The position numbers and the translations under genes were made by a program. From SMXL01 sp036985715 (GTDB lineage: Bacteria > Bacteroidota > Rhodothermia > Rhodothermales > UBA10348), in assembly GCA_036985715.1 (NCBI GenBank), contig BTQE01000028.1, forward strand, positions 1 to 30,596: a stretch of DNA of 30,596 bases, in the 5' to 3' direction. The notes beneath the pieces were generated by a model. That model was not told the origin of the DNA. It made no database searches and worked only from the letters and a program-made list of their open reading frames with translations. Positions 25,501-30,596 of this stretch are shown piece after piece (the stretch's first letter is position 1; each line of letters starts with the position of its first letter).

Positions 25501-27138
25501 TATCGGAGTGAAGCGTACTGTTACAAGTCTGGAGTTGCCGGGAGTAATCGTCGCGCCGCCGGCTCCTCCTGTGATCAGAAACTGATCAATGTCGTTTCCC
25601 TGAATCTGAGATCCGAAGATCACAAGATTACCCGACCCGAGATTGGTAATCGTGAAGGTGACCGATTCGTTTATTCCGACTGCTACATCTCCAAAATCGT
25701 AGCTGGTCATATCTGCAGAGATATCGGATCGCACGCCTTGTCCCGACAACAGGATCTGGGTAGGAGATTCGTCCGGGTCATTGCTGGTGAGATTGAGGAA
25801 GGCGCTTTTGTTTCCGGTTGACGTCGGTGCGAAGGCGACACGGACCGTATCCCGTTCCTGCGGAGCAAGCGTGACGGGAAGATTATTGTTCTGAACTCCG
25901 AATTGGTCCGCATTTGGACCTGTGAAAGACGCCGTCGACACGATCAGATCAGCCAATCCCAGATTCGTGACGATAACCTCCTGAACGGTAGTGGCTTCAA
26001 CAGGTACGTTTCCAAATGCTACAGTAGTCCGATTAACAGATATATCCGGGAGACCTATGCCCGTTCCAGTAAGAGGGATGATGAACGGGTTTTCGTCAGG
26101 ATCGTCACTTTCAATTCTGAAACGAGCCGATTTGGACCCCAGCGAAGTCGGAGTGAAACGAACGTTGACGTTTCGACTGTTTCCGGGATTGATAACGGCT
26201 CCGCCTCCACCGCTCGTAATTGCGAATTGGCTCGGGTTTACTCCGTCAATCGTTACATTCTGGATGACGAGGCTTCCGGTACCGGTATTCGTTATCGCAA
26301 AAGACGAAGTAAAATTGGATCCAACGGCTACGTCGCCGTAATCAAAGATGGTAGGATTAACCGATATATCCGGTCGGACACCTCGGCCAGTTAGCGTCAA
26401 CAGGAGCGGATTCTCGTCAGGATCATTGCTGCTGACCGTGAGAAATCCGCTTTTATCACCTCCCGAGAGAGGCGTAAAGTCTACACGGATTGTATCGCGC
26501 AGGAGCGGAGCCACCGTGAACGGAAGTAGACCGGGCACGACTTCGAAGAGGTTTGTATCAATACCGGACACAACTGCGGAAGTAACTGTCAAATCAGCTG
26601 AACCAGTGTTCGTGACAATAAGATCGAGTCGGCGCGTTGATCCAACCTTCACGTCACCGAACGACATCGTACCCGGACTTATCGAGATATCCGGAACCCC
26701 GATGCCAGTCCCAGTGAGAGGAATGTCGAACGGGCTTTCGTCCGGGTCGTCACTCACAAGACGCAAGAAGGCACTCTGAAGGCCAACTGCAGTGGGTCCG
26801 AACCGTATGTTTAAAAGTCGGGTATTTCCTGTGCCGATGCTGAATATGCCACCTCCTTGCACGACCTGAAATTGTCCCGGATTCGTTCCAAGAAGCTCGG
26901 TCGATACGACGTTGAGCGTGGCCGTACCATCGTTCCTGACAATAAAGCCGCGGTCGCTTGTGTCACCTTCAAAGACTGAGCCGTAATCGAAGGATGTCGG
27001 GTCGACAGAAATGTCCGGCACCTGCGCCACAGCTGTATTGGTTCCTGCGAGCAGGAACCAACTAATGGCTACTACTATTCTGCCGGCCAACTTGCTCATA
27101 TTATTACTATTCCGCTCAATCAGAGGTAAAAATGTCAA
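22516..27138 (-). CDS. Giant secreted protein with nine alternating ASH (SPD-2/Hydin-type) domains and type IX sorting tail
   Basis: The frame encodes 1540 residues, starting at a TTG (27138) that directly abuts the previous stop. The ATG at residue 14 (27099) is the likelier start, since MSKLAGRIVV onward is a good signal peptide ending AVAQ. Residues 40-1007 are nine consecutive choice-of-anchor D/ASH-type domains of 107-108 residues. Two subtypes alternate as A-B-A-B-A-B-A-B-A: A has PDISV..FDYG..VG and GGGGA.I..GN; B has VNRTTVAFGNV and LAPQERDT. After them come a linker module (about 1008-1105), a region with WRLFRWENGDY, GAGFWLV and PGWNQIGNPY (about 1110-1230) often seen in Bacteroidota secreted proteins, and the sorting tail (1453-1540, LEQNYPNPFNPE to GVYLYRLETG). 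It is predicted to be a long surface-displayed rod; the binding partner is unknown. Confidence 0.88.
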   Translation of the reverse strand: MTFLPLIERNSNNMSKLAGRIVVAISWFLLAGTNTAVAQVPDISVDPTSFDYGSVFEGDTSDRGFIVRNDGTATLNVVSTELLGTNPGQFQVVQGGGIFSIGTGNTRLLNIRFGPTAVGLQSAFLRLVSDDPDESPFDIPLTGTGIGVPDISISPGTMSFGDVKVGSTRRLDLIVTNTGSADLTVTSAVVSGIDTNLFEVVPGLLPFTVAPLLRDTIRVDFTPLSGGDKSGFLTVSSNDPDENPLLLTLTGRGVRPDISVNPTIFDYGDVAVGSNFTSSFAITNTGTGSLVIQNVTIDGVNPSQFAITSGGGGAVINPGNSRNVNVRFTPTSLGSKSARFRIESDDPDENPFIIPLTGTGIGLPDISVNRTTVAFGNVPVEATTVQEVIVTNLGLADLIVSTASFTGPNADQFGVQNNNLPVTLAPQERDTVRVAFAPTSTGNKSAFLNLTSNDPDESPTQILLSGQGVRSDISADMTSYDFGDVAVGINESVTFTITNLGSGNLVIFGSQIQGNDIDQFLITGGAGGATITPGNSRLVTVRFTPISLGDKSAVLSIDSDDPDENPFIIPLSGTGIGLPDILVNRTTVAFGNVPVEATAVQEVIVTNLGLADLIVSTANFTGPNADQFGVQSNNLPFTLAPQERDTVRVAFTPTSTGNKSAFLNLSNNDPDESPTQILLSGQGVRSDISVDMTSYDFGEVAVGTNESVTFTITNLGTGNLVIFGSLIQGSDIDQFLITGGAGGATITPGNSRLVTVRFTPISLGDKSAVLSIESDDADGSPLDIPLTGKGFGQPDISVNRTVVSFNNVRVGMTNTQEIIVVNTGLADLEVTDASYIGTDAGLFATQPGTLPIMLSPEERDTLRVDFTPLTGGNKSASMLLSSNDPDESPLEILLTGEAVRPEMVVDISSYDFGELATGTSSSISFSITNTGTGNLIIFVTEIQGIDLDQFIISGGGGAATIASNNTRVITVDFVPTTIGPKSAALHIESDDLVSPVLDLQLTGVSIAINVETAELAPAGQDVAIGISLPPGFLPSDATLFYRLAGETTYRTASMSPAGSELVAVIPGSAASLSGIEYYIVATNTDETITLPVELPQTNPIFLPVRVEQAAPPPEFVLQPLLYRMISVPINLDNPGLTDVLADDYGPYNTRRWRLFRWENGDYIEFPDIDATFTQGAGFWLVTSDGALFDVDGGRSVDPTSTITLDLVPGWNQIGNPYAFSFTWPANFIDPGIEAPVWFDGLEFQFGQTALDPWEGYFVYNSGNSTVSVPISLRSNPLITGKSDGHSSESAIEGSGEYTVQITAEIPGTVYRDTQNRIGVRMNALDGRDAFDYAEPPPIGDYLQLSIIESGERFAGSFKAAGAEGAYWDLQLTGTAPRNVVTVSLIPSGDLPPETEFHVLDLDDRRAIEISDLQFNIELQASDSVRRIRLIVGTKPYAEKNADDIELVPSTYDLEQNYPNPFNPETVIRYSIGRPSSVRLAVFDLLGRRVRTLVNSQQEAGNYTVRWDGRNSNGLSVSSGVYLYRLETGDYRASRRMVVLR
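24763..26052 (-). repeat. Tandem 645-bp coding duplication (two copies)
   Basis: Two adjacent 645-bp units, 25408-26052 and 24763-25407, each encode one B-A pair of ASH domains (residues 363-577 and 578-792 of the giant protein). They are much closer to each other than to the remaining domain pairs. One 66-bp stretch is identical at 24832-24897 and 25477-25542, exactly 645 bp apart. This indicates a recent in-frame duplication of a two-domain unit and a potential site of length variation by recombination. Confidence 0.85.
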
Positions 27139-28452
27139 TTAATTCCGAACTGGGCTGGGAGGTGTGGGCAGTTCCCCCAGGTTTCCAGGAGGAAGTTTGC
27201 GCGTATCCTGGCTGGGTACCAGGGTCGAGCCGACGTTAAATCCTAATTGGTTGATTCTCATGTCCAGGTTATACGTGAGATAATTTGCCGACTCAAGTCG
27301 AACCACCAGGTCGACAAGGTCGTCTTGGCCTGTGGACCGAGCCAATAATTTGTTAACCAAAGCAATCCGTCGCACATCGGCCAGAACGAACGTAGGATGA
27401 GCAGCCAATGCTCTATCATATGCAGCCAGGCTTGTTTCGAGTGCCCCGGAATCCTCGCTGACGATACCATCGCTGTAGAAGATCAAAGCGTCGAACGTTG
27501 GAAGAGTAGTAGTCGTGTAGCCCTCTCGATCGGGAATCCAGATACGCAGCTGGGTGGCGAGATCCCGAATGAGCGATTGCTCGAGTGTGGCAATATTCTG
27601 AACGCGGTCTCTACCGGATACGGAGTAAACTTCGTCCGACGCCAGATCACGAAGTATCAGATCCACGTCAATCGTCTCGTCGGAATCTACGCGGCACGTA
27701 CCGCCCACAATTCTGCTCGCGCCAAGTGTTTTTCCCGCCCAAACCGGACGGGATGTCCCCGCGCGATTCACGGCTTCTTCGGCTGCTGCGTATGCCATTC
27801 GCACGAGATGCGGATCAATCATATCCACGTTTCTGAGGCTTTCGAGATCATTGCTGATGATGTCGCTTAGTCCCGTTCCGAGCGCCTTGTATTCGGGAGT
27901 GTCAGAAACACACTCCAGAGGAAAAACGGCATATCGATTTTCAACCAACTCGCCAAAACGCTGCGTGTCCGTGTCCCGAGACGTTGCATAAAGCAGGTCT
28001 CGGGTAGCAGCATCTTGAAGCCAAGCTGCCCTTCCTCTCATCGCTCTTGTGTAAATGGACGTGGACGATAGAGACAGGAAGCGTTCATATGTGGAGAGCG
28101 CAGCATCTTCGCGTCCTAGAAGCTCCTGTGCCAGACCGGCATAAAACCAGCGCTTTGGATCACTTCGGTCCTGTACCAGCGAACGGGACAGAACATCGTA
28201 TGCTTTTTGATAGTGTCCCGTACGAAGGTAAATTACTCCCAGGTCTCGGAGTGCCTCCGCACCCTTGGTACTACTTCCGCCGCGGAATCGCAGATTCTGC
28301 GACTCCCAGTAGTATTCGGCTAGCGACTCGCGCTGTGGATTGACCGTACCGCATGCAAGTCCCAGCATGGGACTCAGTAGCAACAGCAGACTAACCAGAC
28401 GATCAACTGGTCGGTTGCCTGAGGTGGATTTGAAAAGATTCCGGATCAGCAT
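27139..28452 (-). CDS. TPR lipoprotein with TolB/FlgO-like domain
   Basis: The 437-residue product has a basic N-terminus, a Leu-rich signal segment (about 19-33) and C34 in GLACG, so it is probably a lipoprotein, though the residue at -3 is not ideal. Two TPR-type helix pairs follow (about 66-130: EALRDLGVIYLRTGHYQKAYDVLSRSL and WFYAGLAQELLGREDAALSTYERFL). Residues about 172-300 resemble the TolB N-terminal/FlgO-like fold (RYAVFPLECVSDTPEYKALGTGLSDIISNDL). A further TPR-like helical stretch lies at about 325-370, and the tail is Pro-rich. It starts with ATG at 28452. Its TAA stop is immediately followed by the TTG of the giant ASH-repeat gene, so the two are in one operon. A role in assembly or tethering of the repeat protein at the outer membrane is inferred from context only. 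Confidence 0.72.
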   Translation of the reverse strand: MLIRNLFKSTSGNRPVDRLVSLLLLLSPMLGLACGTVNPQRESLAEYYWESQNLRFRGGSSTKGAEALRDLGVIYLRTGHYQKAYDVLSRSLVQDRSDPKRWFYAGLAQELLGREDAALSTYERFLSLSSTSIYTRAMRGRAAWLQDAATRDLLYATSRDTDTQRFGELVENRYAVFPLECVSDTPEYKALGTGLSDIISNDLESLRNVDMIDPHLVRMAYAAAEEAVNRAGTSRPVWAGKTLGASRIVGGTCRVDSDETIDVDLILRDLASDEVYSVSGRDRVQNIATLEQSLIRDLATQLRIWIPDREGYTTTTLPTFDALIFYSDGIVSEDSGALETSLAAYDRALAAHPTFVLADVRRIALVNKLLARSTGQDDLVDLVVRLESANYLTYNLDMRINQLGFNVGSTLVPSQDTRKLPPGNLGELPTPPSPVRN

Positions 28453-28617
28453 GTTGTGTTGAGGGCGCCGTGCAGCAGCTTAAAATGTGGCTGTGTTTTC
28501 GAAAAATGTCCAGTCTGAATGGATATGCGCGGACTGGTAGGCGCTCCATGAACCGAGACTGCAACAAGAAGTGTGCCGTGTGGATTCGGGAGCTTCCTGG
28601 TCAGAATATAACCCGAT

Positions 28618-28633
28618 TCGAAATTAATTTCGA
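28618..28633. promoter_or_regulatory. 16-bp perfect palindrome, candidate operator
   Basis: TCGAAATTAATTTCGA is a perfect inverted repeat without spacer, in the shared upstream region of two divergent operons. Its size and symmetry fit a dimeric regulator site. No regulator gene is in the window, so the binding protein is unknown. Confidence 0.5.
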
Positions 28634-28656
28634 TGTTGCGAAATTTTGTCAGGTAT

Positions 28657-28673
28657 TAGAAAGGTACTTTCTA
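28657..28673. promoter_or_regulatory. Inverted repeat, candidate second operator or hairpin
   Basis: TAGAAAG and CTTTCTA flank a GTA spacer, giving a 17-bp inverted repeat centred 39-40 bp (close to four helical turns) from the centre of the 16-bp palindrome. The 3-nt loop makes an RNA terminator unlikely and no T-run follows, so a protein site is the better guess. Confidence 0.4.
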
Positions 28674-28932
28674 CCGACGAACGGATCATGATTCGTTCCG
28701 ACAGGTTGAATATTGTTTGAAAGATAAGTTCTTCAATAAAATTAAGATCGTTGCGATCGATTGTTCAACCGGTCCGGGGAGTACGTACGAATCCCAATTC
28801 GAGTCCTCGGACAGGATAGTGCGATTGGTATGAATGTTGCCCCGTCCAAAGCCCTCAAGTAACGTGTTATTCAGGATACGGATCGAATCATCTTCCTGAA
28901 AAACCGAAAATCTCCATCCGATTCAGCTAAAT

Positions 28933-30596
28933 ATGTCAGGTTCCTACTTACGGCGAAGAGATGAGCAGTATTCGGTCTATGATTCAGATGGCCGGGTTCA
29001 ATTCCCCATTCAACGTGCGCAGCGGCCCCCCCATTCAAGTTACGAGTACTATGACCCACAGACCTTTCGAAGCGGTAAGGAACAGATTGAACGGGCGCTT
29101 GATCTGTTTTTCCGAAGAAAGTGGGTTATTCTCACGACCTTTTTGCTCGCGATCGTGGGAACGGCCGCGTATACGTTTACACGCGTACCACGATATGAAG
29201 CGCCTGCGTTTGTAACGGTTGATCTCGGAACCAGTGTGGTAGTGGATATCGCGGACGCCCCCGGATCGGGTGACAATCTATTTGCCCGCAACGACCGATC
29301 CCTGGCAGGAGAAATTGTTCTTCTGCAGATCTCGGATCGTCTTCAGCAGCGGGTGTTTACCAGGTATGCCGACGACCAGAGCCGTCTCCCTATGGGTGCG
29401 CGAATGACAGGGAATGACGGTGTCGTTACCCCGCTCGTCAACGGTTACGCTCAGTTTCTTCCCGAAAAGGGAAGTGACAATATCATTCAGATTCGAGGTA
29501 CCAGTTCTGAAGCTGTTCAGGCGGCACTGATTGCAAATCTTTATGCTGAGGAATATGTGCGTCTCACCGAAGAAGCAAGTCGCAGCTATTTCTCCTCCCT
29601 CAGGAAAACGCTCGAAGAAAGAGAAAAGGAACGTCTGAATGAACTCCGACTTGCCGAGGCAAATATCAGGGAATATCTGAGGCGCGAGGGCGCAGTGGGT
29701 TTAGACCAGGACGGCACCCAGCTCGTGGCTCAGATTACTCAGGTGGAAGATGAAAGGAATAGCCTGCGTATAGATCTGCAAGTACAGCGAGCCTCGCTAG
29801 CCGCCTTAGAGGATCAGATTGCTGATATCAATCCAAATCTTATGCAGCGGATCACGTCTGAGCGCGCGGCGTCCAGTCTGGATCTGAGGATTCAAAATAC
29901 CCAGGATCAACTGGCGCTGGCAGAGGAAGAATTGGCGCAGATTCTTCGGGTCAATCCTGAGATGAGAACGGGAGACTGGGATGTGCTTGAACCAAACAAA
30001 AGACGTATTCGGTTGCTACAGGCGGAGGTGGACACTCTTACAACGCTCTACGTTCAACAGGCCAGTTCGTTCGGTAGTTCGACAGGCGGGCAGGATGGAC
30101 TTGCATATATCTCTACACTTCGGCAGCAGGCAACACAACAGCAAATCAGTATCGGCGGTATCGAGGCCCAGATAGCAGCGCTGGATACGCGCCTGGAACA
30201 ATACCGCCGAGAACTTCAGCTACTCCCCGGACAGTCGATGGAGCTGACCCAATTTGAACGGTCTCGTCTCTATGCAGAAAGCATGTATCAGTACGTGGTC
30301 GAACGACTTCAGGAAGCCCGTATTGCCGAAGAATCTGAGCCCGGCTACGCCCAGCTTATTCGAAACGCATACGTTCCAATGAGTCCCGTATATCCGATGC
30401 CTTTCAGGGATCTGATTCTTGGGGCCTTTCTCGGCCTTCTTCTCGGATTCGCTCTTGCGATCATTCGAGAAAAATTGGACAATCGGATCTATCAGCCACA
30501 ACAGGTGCGAGAGCAAGGCTTCCGCGAAATCGCCGTCATTCCGAACTTGAAGCCACTCATTGACAAGGATCACGATGGTCGTGCTTTTGTAGAGAT
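28933..30596 (+). CDS. Wzc/GumC-type polysaccharide co-polymerase, N-terminal part (cut by window end)
   Basis: The frame opens with ATG at 28933, the first start after an upstream in-frame stop at 28897, and stays open to the last base (554 complete codons). A polar N-terminal tail (1-60) precedes the first membrane segment (about 64-83, WVILTTFLLAIVGTAAYTF). A Wzz-like periplasmic domain and long coiled-coil helices follow (about 190-460, for example ASRSYFSSLRKTLEEREKER). Next is a GNVR-like stretch (SMELTQFERSRLYAESMYQY) and the Pro-rich PVYPMPF leading into the second membrane segment (about 492-512). The last residues (YQPQQVREQGFREIAVIPNL) resemble the start of the cytoplasmic BY-kinase domain; its Walker motifs lie beyond the window. 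Such proteins control chain length and export of capsule or exopolysaccharide at the inner membrane. Confidence 0.9.
   Translation, partial: MSGSYLRRRDEQYSVYDSDGRVQFPIQRAQRPPHSSYEYYDPQTFRSGKEQIERALDLFFRRKWVILTTFLLAIVGTAAYTFTRVPRYEAPAFVTVDLGTSVVVDIADAPGSGDNLFARNDRSLAGEIVLLQISDRLQQRVFTRYADDQSRLPMGARMTGNDGVVTPLVNGYAQFLPEKGSDNIIQIRGTSSEAVQAALIANLYAEEYVRLTEEASRSYFSSLRKTLEEREKERLNELRLAEANIREYLRREGAVGLDQDGTQLVAQITQVEDERNSLRIDLQVQRASLAALEDQIADINPNLMQRITSERAASSLDLRIQNTQDQLALAEEELAQILRVNPEMRTGDWDVLEPNKRRIRLLQAEVDTLTTLYVQQASSFGSSTGGQDGLAYISTLRQQATQQQISIGGIEAQIAALDTRLEQYRRELQLLPGQSMELTQFERSRLYAESMYQYVVERLQEARIAEESEPGYAQLIRNAYVPMSPVYPMPFRDLILGAFLGLLLGFALAIIREKLDNRIYQPQQVREQGFREIAVIPNLKPLIDKDHDGRAFVE

Larger units (their letters stand above)
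28453..28932. promoter_or_regulatory. Divergent intergenic region with palindromes
   Basis: This 480-bp stretch separates the divergent lipoprotein operon (-) and the Wzc-type gene (+), so promoters for both should lie here. It is AT-richer than its surroundings around 28615-28760. It has no convincing coding frame; a 73-codon + frame at 28470-28691 has no recognisable features. A 16-bp perfect palindrome and a 7-bp-arm inverted repeat lie within 56 bp near its middle (listed separately). No -35/-10 pair could be assigned with confidence. Confidence 0.55.

Noticed and set aside
25903..26779. Plus-strand frames (163 and 143 codons) opposite the ASH repeats
   Set aside because: They recur at each ASH repeat as antisense shadows of the same DNA, which explains their similarity to one another.
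24118..27021. Possible CRISPR-like regular repeats
   Set aside because: The periodicity is about 322 and 645 bp and fully coding for ASH domains; there are no short direct repeats with unique spacers.
27397..27870. Plus-strand frame of 157 codons opposite the lipoprotein gene
   Set aside because: It is antisense to a frame with signal peptide and TPR/TolB-like pattern and shows no domain of its own.
28470..28691. 73-codon plus-strand frame in the divergent intergenic region
   Set aside because: It has no recognisable motif, contains the palindromes in its 3' part, and its composition does not resemble neighbouring genes.

Overview
The window looks like chromosomal DNA of a marine-type bacterium of the Bacteroidota/Rhodothermota/Balneolota (FCB) group. 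The main evidence is that four large secreted proteins end in, or near, a C-terminal module of the YQNYPNPFNPST...GVYLYRL kind. This is the type A sorting domain of type IX secretion cargo, also called a FlgD-like tail. Base composition is near 50% GC, many starts lack a clear Shine-Dalgarno sequence, and GTG/TTG starts occur. No rRNA, tRNA, CRISPR array, IS element or phage gene was seen. Both ends cut through genes.

Layout. (a) Positions 1-5796 (+) form a tight co-directional run: the C-terminal part of a phytanoyl-CoA dioxygenase-like gene, a YtcJ-like exported amidohydrolase, a PlsC-type acyltransferase, a membrane-anchored HtrA protease with two PDZ domains, and chorismate synthase (aroC). 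Gaps are 3-23 bp and htrA/aroC overlap by ATGA. (b) Positions 5968-7404 (+) hold an unrecognised tail-anchored protein with four 14-residue repeats and a tandem TerB-like protein. (c) Positions 7447-9771 (-) encode a modular secreted protein with cohesin-like, ASH-like and dockerin-like parts. (d) Positions 9909-11942 (+) encode two nucleotide-sugar enzymes, GDP-L-fucose synthase and UDP-glucuronate decarboxylase (UDP-xylose synthase). (e) From 28452 down to 12035 everything is on the minus strand. In reading order these are a TPR/TolB-like lipoprotein, a 1540-residue protein with nine ASH (SPD-2/Hydin type) domains, an outer-membrane beta-barrel, a DUF2061/APS-kinase-like fusion, cysD, a cysN-cysC fusion, and two paralogous cadherin-like adhesin-type proteins. 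(f) From 28933 (+) to the window end runs a Wzc/GumC-type polysaccharide co-polymerase, cut off before its kinase domain.

How it may fit together (inference). GDP-fucose, UDP-xylose, a PAPS-producing pathway and a Wzc-type protein suggest synthesis of a fucose- or xylose-containing, possibly sulfated, surface polysaccharide. No APS/PAPS or sulfite reductase genes are present here to indicate cysteine synthesis. The secreted multidomain proteins would populate the same cell surface.

The least explained parts are: the abutting three-gene lipoprotein/ASH-repeat/beta-barrel operon, divergent from the Wzc-type gene across a 480-bp region with a 16-bp perfect palindrome; the second, P-loop-altered APS kinase fused to DUF2061; and the N-terminal domain shared by the two adhesin-like paralogues.
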